Shown: piece after piece, positions 9,597 to 21,399 of the stretch
How the letters are laid out: every line of letters begins with the position of its first letter
Position numbering within the stretch: the first letter of the stretch is position 1
Source: Acheta domesticus
Lineage: Eukaryota; Arthropoda; Insecta; Orthoptera; Gryllidae
Direction: 5' to 3'
DNA length: 64,000 bases
Assembly: GCA_031308135.1 (NCBI GenBank)
Contig: JAHLJT010008756.1
Location: 70,555,215-70,619,214 of the forward strand
Program-made: the position numbers and the translations under genes
Notes under the pieces: model-generated
Databases searched by the model: none
The model's input: the letters and a program-made list of their open reading frames with translations, nothing else
Told to the model about the DNA's origin: nothing

Positions 9597-12293
9597 ATGG
9601 ACATAAATAAATATCCAGAAACAAACATTCTCAACTGGAACGCAAACGGAATAAAAAGGCAAGAAAATCAATTGCGATTCTTTATAGCGAAACACAACAT
9701 AAAAATAGCATGTATTTCAGAAACTCATCTGTTACCACAAATCAAGTTTTCAGTACCAGGCTTTATTACCTATCGCAACGACCGTCTGTCAGCGACGGCT
9801 GCTGGAGGAGTAGCCATACTAGTGCACAAAGATATAAAACATACGTTAATTAACAGTCCTACGAGCATCAACCTAGAAACTATAGCAATAAACACGAAAA
9901 TAAATAACAAAGATACAATCATAATAGCGGCATATAAACCTCCTAATAAATTATTTCCTAGAAAAATATACACAGACATTTTTGAGAACAATAATAATAC
10001 AATATTAATAGGTGACCTTAACAGTAAAAACAGAGCTTGGGGATGCAATACAACAACACCTCAAGGAATAAATCTACTAAATCTAGCTACCACCCTCAAT
10101 TTATGTATTCTGGCCCCAATAGAACCCACTCACTACCCATACAATAATAATATAATTCCAGACATATTGGATATCCTCATAACAAAAAACATTGATTTCC
10201 CGTTGTATCAAAAAGTACTTCCTGAACTCGACTCGGATCACAACCCAATAATCATATCACTTCATCCTCTATATCTTTCTTCTTTTTATAAACAGCAAAA
10301 AGGTAAAATTAACTGGTTTAAATTCAGGGAAAATCTAAAAATCAACTACTGTCATCCTCTAAACATTCAATCCACCAATGACCTAGATAATGAAGTCAAA
10401 CGATTAGTCGACAACATCCAAAGAGCTCTCACAAACTCTACCACATATTTCAAAAGGTCAAATTCGATAAACAAACAATTAATTCCATTAAAAATTTTAA
10501 ACCTGATAAAAAGTAAGCACAATCTGAGACGCTATTGGCAAATGACACGACGACCAGACTTAAAAAGAAAATTAAACAAACTGACGAGACTAGTTAAAAC
10601 AAAACTAGACCAACATAGATATGCAAGTTTCCAGACTTTTATAAAAGAAATTCACCCATCATCTAGGCATATGTGGTCCACTATACAGAGAATCAAAAGG
10701 CAAAAACAAGAATTTCCTCAAATTAAACTAGGTTCAGTAATGGCTAATTCCGATATTGAGAAAGCATCCCTTATAGCTAACTACCTTGAAAAGTCGTTCA
10801 ACCCAAACCCAGTCGAGAACGAACATTTTAATAAACAAGTAGAAGAATTTAATAAGAAACCACTATTTACAGTTCCAGTTAATATAAAGTATATATCTCC
10901 ATCTGAAATTAAACTTGAAATCAAAAAATCAAAAACTAAAAAATCAGCAGGATACGATAATATTTCAAATAAAGTTCTAAAAGAATTAAATAACAACCTG
11001 ATAGGTGGTATTACAGCAATATTTAACGCAGCGCTTAGACTAGGCTACTTTCCCAACGACTGGAAAATTGCAACAGTGCTGCCCTTCCGCAAACCAGGAA
11101 AAAATCCTATAGAACCAGCGAACTATAGACCGATAAGCCTACTTCCTACATTGTCAAAACTATTGGAAAAACTTATATTAAAGCGATTAATAAAATTTCT
11201 GACAAACACACACGTAATCCCAGACACACAATTTGGATTTCGATCTAACCACTTCACAACACATCAAATACTACGGTTATCCGAATACATAGCGCAAGGA
11301 TTTCACACCAGACAACACACCATTGCACTATTTCTGGATATAACCAAAGCCTTCGACAAAATATGGCATGAAGGCCTGCTCTACAAATTAAGATAAATAG
11401 GCACTCCCGAGTATTTATACCAAATTCTTCAAAGTTTCTTAAATCAAAGAAGGTTCCAAGTTAAAATTAATAATGTCATATCACCCTTACATCACATTTC
11501 AGCAGGATTGCCTCAAGGTTCCACATTATCCCCAGTATTATTCAACATATATGTATCCGATTATCCACACCTAATTGACTCACAAATAGCGCTTTACGCA
11601 GATGACACTGTAATTTTTACAAAGCACGAGGAGATTAAGACAGCGAGGAATAACTTACAAGATGACCTCGACATATTCAATACATGGGCAAAAAAATGGA
11701 GAATCAAAATAAATCCAAACAAAACGCAGGCAAAAATTTTCACACTAAGACATCCCATCACCCCTCCACAGTTAATCATGCACAACGAACTTATTCCTTG
11801 GGTTCCAAATAATACAGCAGCAAAGTATCTAGGAATGCAACTTGACACTAAACTAAATTGGAAAGCACACATTCACACAACAGCAATAAAAACTCAAGCC
11901 AAAATTTCCCAACTGTACGCACTAATTAACAAAAAGTCCTCCCTTAAAACCGAGACCGGAATGCTAATTTATAAATCGGTAATTAGACCAACGATGACGT
12001 ACGCTTGCCCGATATGGGGAAATGCAGCCAAATCTAATATAAAAACTCTCCAAACCGTACAAAACAAAGCACTAAGAATTATTATTAAAGCCCCATGGTT
12101 CATCTCAAATCAGCAAATCCATCATGAACTGCAAATTCCATCAATAAAAGAGCATATTTCTAAACTGTCCGAAGACTTCTTTTCTACACTTTCCACATCT
12201 CCCTGCACTCCCATATTCAACCTTGGTCGCACTGCAGAACCGAACCTACGCATAAACTCACGCTTCCCAAAAGACAGATTCAGACCACCATAA
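9597..12293 (+). pseudogene. Jockey ORF2, endonuclease-reverse transcriptase, one nonsense codon
   Basis: Encodes target-primed reverse transcription. ATG at 9597; 898 codons plus the final stop at 12291-12293, with one in-frame TAA at 11394-11396 (codon 600). The apurinic-endonuclease domain fills residues of about 1-230: LNWNANGIKR, SETH, GGVAILVHKDI, GDLNSKNRAWG, SDHNP. The reverse transcriptase spans about 440-760: GYDNIS, ANYRPISLLP, FLDITKAFDKIWH with the motif A Asp near residue 580, GLPQGSTLSPVLFNIYVSD, and the YADD active site at 11595-11606. After it come KYLGMQLDTKLNWK and a C-terminal part ending NSRFPKDRFRPP. The stop separates motif A from YADD, so the protein cannot be made whole. 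The frame is otherwise intact over 2.7 kb, so the stop is recent. Confidence 0.95.
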
Positions 12294-12510
12294 AATATAC
12301 CTCAAAAGTTGACCTCTATCAATAACGACCATTCTCATTTTTTGTAGTATCATTTTCAAGAACATTTTAAAATAATTGAACTGAACCAAAAACATTTAAC
12401 GCGCCCATTCAGGGCACCCACAGTTAGAATTACCAAATGTTATGAAAGTGTATATTCACAACCCTGAAAAACATGTATGTTGAACAGGAAGACAATAAAT
12501 TAAAAAAAAA
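12294..12510 (+). other. Jockey 3' UTR and A tail
   Basis: A 217-bp non-coding end after the ORF2 stop, finishing with AATAAATTAAAAAAAAAA before the downstream target duplication. Direct element anatomy; no separate function is visible. Confidence 0.9.
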
Positions 12511-12523
12511 AGAGTTTGTAGTC

Positions 12524-13330
12524 ATATGAACTTAGTTTTCTACGAATGTATTGTTTACATCCGTGGCGACCATAATATGGCACCTTTGTTTCGTCGACAG
12601 TGACAATCGAAGTGTGGTGCCATTTCTTAAAATTTCATGTTTACTACAGTGAAAAGTGATCTTACTCTTGCACAGCGATCATTATAATAGAACAATTCAT
12701 TATCATATCAATGAACATTTTACATTATCAATTCGAATCTATCTCTAGGCATTGTGACAGCCCCATTGCAGGTGTCTTTACATTTTTCTCAGTAAAGTCT
12801 TCTTCTTGGAACCTGATTATACCCACTCAAAAAAATGATTCCTAAAAAGAATTTCATTTCTTCTTCAGCGACGAACTTAATTTATTTTAGCCGCATACCT
12901 GTTAGGAGGCTGAAATTTTACCAACACTTCTTTTGCATTATAAAAAGCCCAAAATGTTTTAGTAAGCAATGATTTGTTAAATTTGTTGAAATCTTGAATT
13001 ACTGACCAATCCCTATTGCCATTTTGACATTTTTAATTTGCCTTTATTCCATTTAAAAAATTGTCGTGAGATACACGAAGAGATTTAATGTGAGAAATTG
13101 CTCTAACGTTCATTGCAAGACAGGAATAAAGACTGTTTTGCAAAGTGTCTCGTTGCAACCGTCGATTGCATCATAATTTACATTGAATAGCTCCGCTGCA
13201 GCATTCAGCTGCGATCCAGCAAGATTATTGGGTGAAACTGTGTTTTCGTCTCCAGAGTCCGTGCCATGTCCAGTAGCGTTCACAGGGTTAATTATTGCAA
13301 TGTCCACTTAATGTGGTAATTTGTCATTGT
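12524..13330 (-). pseudogene. piggyBac transposase relic, N-terminal and first catalytic part
   Basis: piggyBac transposases cut and paste DNA at TTAA sites with three catalytic Asp residues. On the minus strand, 13307-13110 reads an acidic N-terminal block (VDIAIINPVNATGHGTDSGDE, then NLAGSQL). Further on come PPNRYAAKI near 12910 and EEEMKFFLGIIFLSGYNQVP at about 12880-12800, the family FlGi...sGY block. Then AVTMPRDRFELIM near 12750, and VDETKVPYYGRHGCKQYI (about 12599-12546), which carries the first catalytic Asp. The sequence stops at DYKL, exactly where the Jockey element inserted. Frameshifts and stops occur throughout. The remainder is at 7640-8012. Confidence 0.88.
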
Positions 13331-13720
13331 TATCAGCATCATCCTCAAGAATTAAGAGGAGAACATCAAGAATAAAACCTGTGGATGCTCGAAATTTTGC
13401 ATCTAAATTTTGCATCAGCAATCTAAACTAAGTACATCATCGTAAGCGTAATGTACCCTCAGATGCTTACTGTCCTTATAAAAGGACACCCAAATTTGCG
13501 AAATAATTTTGTCTCCAATTATTGTAGTATTACAAATTCCACACTCAGAAGTAAATATATGCCGTTCTGGCATAATAATAAAGTGGAATAAGTAATTAAT
13601 ATGCATGCCAATTTTACACAACTTACCTCTCAACTTTGCAATGCGACGTAAACGACATAACTTCCCAGACGCCTGAATTAATCTTTCAAAATATGATACT
13701 GCACAATCCGATAATGCGTC
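13331..13720 (-). pseudogene. Unclassified frame upstream of the piggyBac relic
   Basis: A 72-codon minus-strand frame (13633-13415) reads GKLCKIGMHINYLFHFII, then CGICNTTI and SKHLRVHYAYDD. Upstream the same frame style continues with Arg/Leu-rich GKLCRLRRIAKL. It lies just 5' of the transposase N-terminus and may be leader or part of the same element. I do not recognise the fold. Its DNA contains one of two inverted TGTCCTT palindromes, so at least part is probably transposon end sequence. Confidence 0.3.
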
Positions 13721-13870
13721 GGAAGGCGATAAGTAATGTATTGAGTCCCTTTCACTGACAGAAAATTCGTATAACTAACCTCGAAAAAGGTCTATATATT
13801 ATGTAGAGAAAAATTGTAGGGGAGCATAGTGTCCTTTTAGAAGGACAGTACGCATATCTGGGTTAAAATA
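13441..13870. repeat. Inverted repeat pair with TGTCCTT palindromes
   Basis: TGTCCTTATAAAAGGACA (13471-13488) and TGTCCTTTTAGAAGGACA (13830-13847) are each palindromic. The flanks match in opposite orientation: minus-strand AGTAAGCATCTGAGGGTA at the first against plus-strand AGTACGCATATCTGGGTTA at the second. The pair lies just upstream of the transposase relic, so it may be terminal or subterminal repeat sequence of that element; this is inference. Confidence 0.6.
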
Positions 13871-13889
13871 TAAATAGCTAATATTGTCA

Positions 13890-16560
13890 GGTTATGTAAC
13901 ACATCATCCACATTCATGAACGCTACGCCTCTGTGTTTACTCTAATTTTACAAATGTATCTTCAATACAAATCAATAGCGGTCGATAATGACCACAAGCG
14001 TTATAAAAGAGACCTAAAATAAATAATGTTTAAAAAATGGAAGGATTAGAATATTTATTGCTAAGAATAAAGTATTTTCAATCTCGATAGAAATATATAT
14101 GCTGCTAAGAAAGCAGAGTGTGGTAATCCGATCTAGGAGAAAGGAATGTAGCCATTTACGACAGATTTACTCGTTTATTGCATTTGTGTTTTACGATTAT
14201 GCAGCAATCTCTTTTCATGTAATTGATCCAGCGGAAATTAATAATTCTAGTTTACTAAGGCGCGAGTGTCTATTGAAAGTAGATGTAAATGATTTACAGA
14301 TGGTGAATGCTAGTCAGAATACGTTATATAAATCGTAAATATAATTAAGAGTAGCCGTTTTTCACCGTTTGTCATAATACAGGTTATTAGAGCGACTTAA
14401 CATATCATAAGAGCAATCAACTTTCACGTGTATGAATCCGAAATCAGATAAACAAGATATTTATGGAGCTTTTACTAAAAGAGTTGTCTTTAAAAGCGAT
14501 AAACAGAGAGAAGAAAAATATATGGGAAATAATGAAATAGGACCCTCTCCAGAATTTTTATAAATTAGACATATCCTGAAAGGGGACAAATTTATATATT
14601 TTTGACATTTGAAAATATTTCAAATTTTGAACACCCTAATTTGTGAATTATCTGAGAAGGCTTCTTAAAATGGGTAAAGAAGGTATTACATCAAGAAAAA
14701 TATGTACCCACAACTTTCATTTTTGTATTTATTCAGCAAGTTTGACCTTCGAGAGGGTTAATTACAGATATTTACAACAAGGAAATGGCAGGAATTTTTT
14801 TGGGGAATGACAATCGATAAGAACATTTCGCTACCATAATCAATGTCATTACGCTTTTGTAAAAATTTTAAAATTTCGTTAACTGGAGTAAGGTTAATGT
14901 TTATTATAAATATTACAGTTTCTATAAAGTGATAACTCCTTTAAATCAGGTTTTTTGAATCTTGTGGATATTTTGACCTAATATGAGCGCTGACCAGAAA
15001 CGAGGTCTTTAGCAGTTGGGACGGTACTCACATTAAAACCTGTAGTGCTAAGATGTTTCGTCTGTGATATGACTCCTTGGTCCTTAATTACTATTGGGAC
15101 ACCTATAAGCCTCTGCTTTCAATATTTCCAACTCTATTGGCATTATTTGATTATTTTTCGACACGCTTTTGAACCATTCTGCAATCTCCTAAAGTGAACA
15201 AGTCAAATATCTGCTTTTCTTACAGAATCACAACAGCAACATCTGTAATGTTATTATCAGTCCGATAGTCTTAATTCTTATGTTGGTTTCTATCCTCTTG
15301 TCAAATCATTGATCAGTTGCCTACAAGCCATCCTTTATGCACCTGTGTAGCACAGTGGCTTCCTTGTCGTGGGTACATTGTAATCTCTCTGCACCATCTT
15401 GCTGCAGCTAATAATGAAGTGATTCGTCATGGTGTTTATAGTGTTATAAACTTACTACCCTAACTGGTCTTGTCTCCACACGTCCTTCCTTTGAGGTGTA
15501 CTCAAAAAATAATTATTTGAGTAATATTTTGTTATTTGCAATCTGTTTATTTACAGAACAAAATTCAAATTATTTATCGATCGTTTGTAATGATATGGAA
15601 GATATCAGGTTCCACAAGACTTTATACGTTACTTTTACTTTTTACGTTAACACTCAAATGCGTACAATATAATGAAACATAACACACAATTGTGTAGTTA
15701 CTTCATCTTCATCGTCAAAGAATAAAAGCAAAACCATATTTTAAAAAAAACGAAATAATATAAAATAATTGAATTCAAGTGAAAACAAATCAATTAAAAT
15801 AATATAATTCAATATTTATAACAATATGTTCAAAACCAATTTCAAAAGTCAAGAGTATAGGTAAGGTTCGGTACTATTATAAAATTTCAAAATATACGTC
15901 CAAAAAAAAACGGGAATCTGTAACGTAACGTAACTTTGTAAAGTACTTTATGATGTGTATGCGTTTTTTTTGCTGGAAAATACTGGTTATTGCTGAATAT
16001 CTTAGTATTTCACAATATTTAATATATTTCTAAAAACTTCATTCACGATGAAAGATTATTAAGGAAAGAAAAACGACCATTTTTTTCACATCTCGTCTCA
16101 ACTCTTATATGCAAAGCAAGATCAAACACAACAGACTTCATTCAAACAGCTATTTCATAATTCAAGATGCATTACAAGAATAACTTTTGTTACAACCGTT
16201 GCATTTTCTCTATTTTTAGCAAATTCTTAAATTTTGTCCCTGTATTTATTTTAACCATTCCAATAGTGAAATTAAAGCCAATCGTGTTTAACTATACATA
16301 CGAAATGTCCCAAGGAGGGTGTATCTCAAAAAGTTTATCACCATTTCTATCCGAATTTTCTTACCACTTCTCCCTCCTGGCCAATCAGAAACTAGGACTC
16401 ATCTATCTTAGACGGCGGTATACATTGATCGCTATACCTATGTCCAATAAATCGCACGTAACATAACCTCTTTGATTTTAATATGGCTTTCAGTTATTGG
16501 CAATATTTGGCGCATTTTGGAATTCTCTTAGACACAATTTCACTCGTGGAATAGTGCTAT
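13890..16560. other. A+T-rich gene-free stretch
   Basis: No coding family, RNA gene or repeat boundary recognised. Frames at 14099-14338 and 16167-16466 have no family features. CCAAT-like strings occur near 16380 and 16445 but without other promoter evidence. Confidence 0.5.
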
Positions 16561-16564
16561 TAAA

Positions 16565-16655
16565 TACCACTCGGGTTTTTGGAAATTCTCAGATAAATCC
16601 CCTCCTCTCTTCCAGAGGCTGGGATTTATCGACAATTTCCAAAGCAATTGTGGTA
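16565..16655. repeat. Snapback hairpin of about 35-bp arms
   Basis: Left arm 16565-16601 and right arm 16621-16655 pair closely: TACCAC, TTTGGAAATT and GATAAATCCC on the left match GGGATTTATC, AATTTCCAAA and GTGGTA on the right, with small internal bulges and a 19-nt loop that itself contains CTC/GAG. The size would suit a microRNA precursor or a tiny palindromic MITE. I do not recognise a known microRNA in it. Confidence 0.85.
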
Positions 16656-16684
16656 CTACCTATGATAATTTACCATTGAAGTCT

Positions 16685-17045
16685 CAAACCAAACGGCCGG
16701 GGGCCCGAAGAGAGAAAGGGGTCTGGCTGCAGCACACGGGCACGTGGCATTGCATCCGCAACCTAACCGCGCCCCCCTCGACCCCCTCCGGACCCCCTCG
16801 GACGCCCGGCTCGCGCGCGGGGGCCCCGCGGCGTCGCGGGAGGGGCGGTCGACGCGCCGCGGTGATCGATGGTGCGCGTCAGATCGAGTCGACTTCAGAA
16901 TCGAAGCGTGCGGGAGCCTGGTGTTTCTGATCGGAAAACAATTTGTTCGTCCGTGGCCGTCCGTTTGTTGACGGGCTTGCGCGTCCGTGATGGATCGAAA
17001 GACGTCCGGGATGGCGCGGGTGAGAAATGATGGCAGTCAGTGGTT
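16685..17045. other. CpG-rich island 2
   Basis: Dense CpG (CTCGCGCGCGGGGG, GCGGCGTCGCGGG, GTCGACGCGCCGCGG) between A+T-rich flanks, starting 30 bp after the hairpin. Overlapping frames on both strands are composition artefacts. Promoter-like by composition only. Confidence 0.6.
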
Positions 17046-17627
17046 GGGTTGCGGGGTGTTCGCGGTGAGGGGTGGGTAGGTGGTGGGATGGAAATGTTGG
17101 AAAAAGTTTTTTGAAGGCTTGAAGCGAAGAAGCTATATTCATGTTGTTATCTAATTTTCTGATTTTCCACTTTTGCCTTTTCTTAAGAAGGCATATCAAA
17201 TGCATTATTTTTAACTCATGAATTAAAGGAGGATGGAATCGAGATGGCGACAACAAAGAAACTGGAGCGGGGAGGGAACGTACGTGTTGAAGATTAAGTC
17301 ATTTTTTCTCACAAACGTTGTTTTTTCCTTACTCAATGTACACAAAAGGTCATTGTGAATAATTCTTAAGAAAATATTCATTGACCTCTGTAAAATATAG
17401 TTTTATAACTAAAACTGCGCTAATATTGATTTTCCTACTGAGTGATGCAAGAAAGCTAATATTTTACCAACTCGTCACAGTTTTCCATAAAAATATTATT
17501 GTACGCTTACCTAGTTTCGTAATGCCTATTGATTAAAAATTCGCACACGTATCATTTGATACAAACCCAAATATGTTAGTCAAGTCTAATATACTGAATC
17601 ATTTGTTTTCACTTCTTACGTTGAGAG
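17046..17627. other. Spacer
   Basis: G-rich then A+T-rich sequence with nothing recognised. It ends at the target duplication of the hAT element. Confidence 0.5.
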
Positions 17628-18269
17628 CAGTGGCGGTTCTACCATAAGGTCACATGGTCACGCGCCCTCCCACTTGTAAAGGAAAATATTAATAGTGGAC
17701 TGAAATGCGTGTCATATTATCGAGTAATAAATTCTAGAGAATTTACGTTAAGGTTTTCACGGGCTAATCGATACTATTTCACAGCGCTGATAACGATGTA
17801 GTTGTGGCAACAGGGCGACGTCCGCAAGCTTCGTGTGACCAGCTCCCTCCCGTTCAGCAAAGTTTTTCCCCATAGTGCGAGGAAAAAAGGGAGGGGGTAA
17901 TGCTCCCTTAAGGCCCTTCACGGTCACAAGTTTTTTGTGACTGCCACTGCAAGCGCCACTTTACAGATGTACAAACAACGCTCGTAGTGTCTGAGAGATG
18001 ACATGCTTATTAGCTCAGGGCCCGCGTAATCTTGATAATATCAGCAGCTGTGAATTCTGTGCGAGTTATTTTTTCTTGAGCGTGTGCGTTTGTTGTTTCA
18101 ATTGAATTGTTTTCTCTTCTCATTCAGACGAGTTAATACGTGAGAAACCAGTGAGGAATTTCAAGTGTTTTTCAGTTTACAGCCCTTAAACTTCAAAATA
18201 AAATTTTTATTAGTTATTTTCTAGCTTTTTTCGTGCCCTACCTGGCCTAAAGTTTAGGAGCCGCCACTG
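17628..18269. mobile_element. 642-bp hAT-type non-autonomous transposon
   Basis: Terminal inverted repeats start CAGTGGCGGTTC on the left and, reverse-complemented, CAGTGGCGGCTCC on the right. The element is flanked by a perfect 8-bp duplication GTTGAGAG (17620-17627 and 18270-18277). An 8-bp duplication and CAGTG-type ends are hallmarks of the hAT superfamily. No transposase frame is present, so it depends on a helper elsewhere. Confidence 0.92.
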
Positions 18270-18277
18270 GTTGAGAG

Positions 18278-20800
18278 CATAAACTGTAGAAGAGAGATGC
18301 AATGACCAAATTCAAGAACCTAACAAATCAAATTATCCTGTGAGATCAGCCATGTTGTCATTGAGAGTGTTTGTAGTTGCAGTGATGTTTTATACAAAAA
18401 CAAACGAGGTACATGAATGTACAAATATCGAAGAGAATTGATTTTTTTACTTAATCCTTATGTTTCCATTTCCACCAAAAGGAGGCTGTTAACTTTAACA
18501 GTCTTATCATGTATTATGAATTTTATTTCGTCAATAGATGTAGACAGTCTATACAAAACATATAATGAAGTTTTGGTATAATTCCTGAATGCTATATGCC
18601 TGTGATTATGTGAGAGGTTGAGCCCATTGGAAAGAAAATTGTGGTTGATCTGCATCTATGTTGAGGGAACATATGGAGCCAAGGTCTAACATAGTCATGT
18701 TAGAATTAGTGAGATCTGAAATGAGTGTAAGAAGGAATAGAAGCTCTGATGAGGCTCAATAAATGGCCTAAACTTTGGATTTTATGATATAAATTGCTTT
18801 TTTAATATTAGTTGATCTATACTCAAGATGCATTCTAAAGCGTAGGAACTGTGGAGCATAGTCTAATAAATTATAATATGATTTTAAATGAATTTCTCTG
18901 AAACTATTAATCCAAACGAAAACGAATTTAAAATCTGTTAAAGTACTGGTTCTGTGGTGGAATGCATGAAAATGATCTTAGTTTTAAACGTACTGACCTG
19001 CAGCAGCTGTAACACAGCACCTTATCGTTAATGACTATTTTCACCGCAAGATATATATTCCTTAGCAAATTCGATATTTCACAAACCCATGACTTCGAAA
19101 TTATACTTTTTGGTAGCTGCCATTACCACTTTTCCGTAATTTATTGTGTGTTAAAGATTAACGAGAATTTATCATCTGTCGGTAAAGTTCAAGGAATGTG
19201 TTTCCGGGATCCCAATGAACACTTGTAATGAATCTACTCGTTTGAGAAATCTCAATTCTCGCAGGATGTGAATTTGTGGGAAACAGTTCTATGACCATAT
19301 TTTAGAGCTGATTTCATTCATGAGGTATGTGACTTTCCTCTCGTCTGCTTTTTTCCAACCCGAATACATCTTAGCCTCCAACAGTTGACCTTTTCTCTCT
19401 TTCTCTTCCATTATTCGCATCTCTCTACAAAGTAATCTACATCTTCGATATTTTGCATGTCACTAACTAGAAGTACGAAAGTTAAAGGAACACGTTTTAG
19501 CACAAGGAAGTTGCCCCGAAAAAATTCTAAGAATTTATAAGAAATGACTTCAAAACGGAATCTCAAGCAAATTATATTTGAAAGTTCCTCTTTCAAATAA
19601 GTTGACCTTCATAAATTTCATGAAACTAATTTTCTTGAGTAAATACGACTATCGTTGTGAATAAATACGCAATCTTGTATGTATTTTTCAACGTTGTAAG
19701 AACGTATTCAGGTTTTGATGGTAGAAAAAAATTAAATACCAGATCTTATCTAGACTAAGACTGACATTATCTTAAACATATTAACAACTTTGTAGTTGGA
19801 TACAAAGGAGGACGGAATCTTAGTGTTACGTCACTAACAGGAACGAATAATGGAAATCAATGCGCTGATCTACATATGTTGTAGAATAACACATCTACTT
19901 ATGAGTTTTGCAATTCACTTCTACACAATTTTTAGTCAAGAAAGTATTGTTAAGATTTATAAAATAGATAAATTTGATTTATAAAATAATTATTGTATTT
20001 GTGTTAGTCTTCTGTAAAGATCCATATGAATTGACGTTTTATATTTTATTTTTATAAACAAGTGTTTATATAAACGTACTATTGATTAACCAGCCTGGTT
20101 ATGCAATCTGCCAATATACACCTTCCTCTAAAGCAACACCATTAAGAGGTTAAAGGCGATAGCGATCTTTTTCTCAACAAATGAGACGAATCTAAGTTTC
20201 TAATTATAGTTTGCATGTTGATTCCCATTGATTGACTGCGAAGTAATGGTCGTCATTTATCAGTAATTCTACGAAGTAAACAATCACAAAATAAAATGGC
20301 AAAGTACTTCTTTATATTTCTTGAATTACGCAGTCTCATTTAATTTTCTTCACGATTTTCTTCGGTTTGACTGTACCATGCATGTGTTTTTTGTTGATGT
20401 TGCCACACTGTGTTTATCAATTCAATAACGAAATTTTCTTGAGAAATAAAACCTGCTAATTTGACCTTAGAAATCTGAACATTAATTTATCATTCATCTC
20501 ACGTCTATCAATTACTATGACACTTCGCTAAGGGTTTATAAAAGGTTTTACTAAATTATAAAAGTATTAAAGCAAAAACTACTTCACAAAAATCTGCTTT
20601 TGGCTTTCGCAATTTAACATACAGACAAATAAAGATTAAATGGATAGAAATGAACGTGAGGGCAAAAATATTCCCATACTTAGATTTTTTGAATATAGAT
20701 TATAGATTTTCCCACACTACGAATTTGAGATATTTCACGTGCTGACGACTTTTTCATCCGTCAGAGTGGTTGTGTCGTTCACAAGTTTGCATTCGACTTA
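18278..20800. other. A+T-rich gene-free stretch
   Basis: No recognised gene or repeat. Frames at 18458-18655 (minus), 19031-19228 (plus) and 19411-19596 (minus) are short and featureless. Confidence 0.5.
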
Positions 20801-20805
20801 CTACG

Positions 20806-20972
20806 TTAAGTAAATGAGTAAATGAGTAAACGAGCAAATGAGCAAATTAATAAATGAGCAAAGGAGTAAACGAGTTAATGGGTAAATGGGTAAATGAATA
20901 GATGAGTAAATGAGTAATGAGCAAATGAGTAAATAATAAATAAGTAAATAAATAAATAAATAAATAAAAATC
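20806..20972. repeat. Degenerate GTAAATGA minisatellite
   Basis: About twenty imperfect 8-bp units (GTAAATGA, GCAAATGA, GTAAACGA) passing into a pure AAAT run at the right end. It directly abuts the next CpG island. Confidence 0.9.
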
Positions 20973-20984
20973 TCGTACTAAGCG

Positions 20985-21345
20985 AAGCAGTGCCGGCAGG
21001 GGCGGAAGAGCGGACGGCGACGGGGGGCAGGCTCGAGCGGCCGGCGGCGGCGGCGGCGGGGGTGGGGTCGTGCACAGGCCGGCGCAGGCGCGGTGGGGCG
21101 GGCCGGGGCTCCCCGCGCCGTGCTCCTCTCCTGTCCGCTCCGCTCCGCCCGTGGGGCGCGGTCGCGCTCTGGGCGCGGGGGCGCCCTGCGCGAGAACAAT
21201 CGCGGTGAATCACTTGGCTCGGCGGCGCGGCGCGGCCCGGTGCGGTGCGGCGCGGTGCCGTGCGGAGCGGCGGCTGAATCACCCGTGAGAAACGCGACCG
21301 TCGAGTGGGCGTGTGCTCGGGGCGGGCGGAAGGCGAGGGCGATCT
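20985..21345. other. CpG-rich island 3
   Basis: About 360 bp of extreme CpG density, including a GGCGGCGGC run and tandem GGTGCG/GGCGCG pentamer-like units. A GAACAAT string and two GTGAATCAC/TGAATCACCC strings occur in it. Frames on all strands reflect composition. A promoter role is possible but unproven. Confidence 0.6.
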
Positions 21346-21399
21346 GTAAAGGAATGCTCACGTTGCCAACATGGCTTCATCAATGAAACAATAGCCCCC

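Larger units (their letters stand above)
8026..12510 (+). mobile_element. Full-length Jockey-clade non-LTR retrotransposon
   Basis: A 4485-bp element flanked by a perfect 13-bp target duplication, AGAGTTTGTAGTC, at 8013-8025 and 12511-12523. It has a 5' leader, ORF1 with three zinc knuckles, ORF2 with endonuclease and reverse transcriptase, and a 3' UTR ending in an A run (12502-12510). The identical target duplication and near-open frames indicate a young insertion. Two frameshifts in ORF1 and one nonsense codon in ORF2 make this copy defective as read, unless some are assembly errors. It landed in the piggyBac transposase relic in the opposite orientation. The order of domains and the C-terminal layout place it in the Jockey clade. 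Confidence 0.97.

Noticed and set aside
20875..21386. Long overlapping frames in the 21-kb island
   Set aside because: Same composition effect; stops are simply rare in CG-rich DNA.
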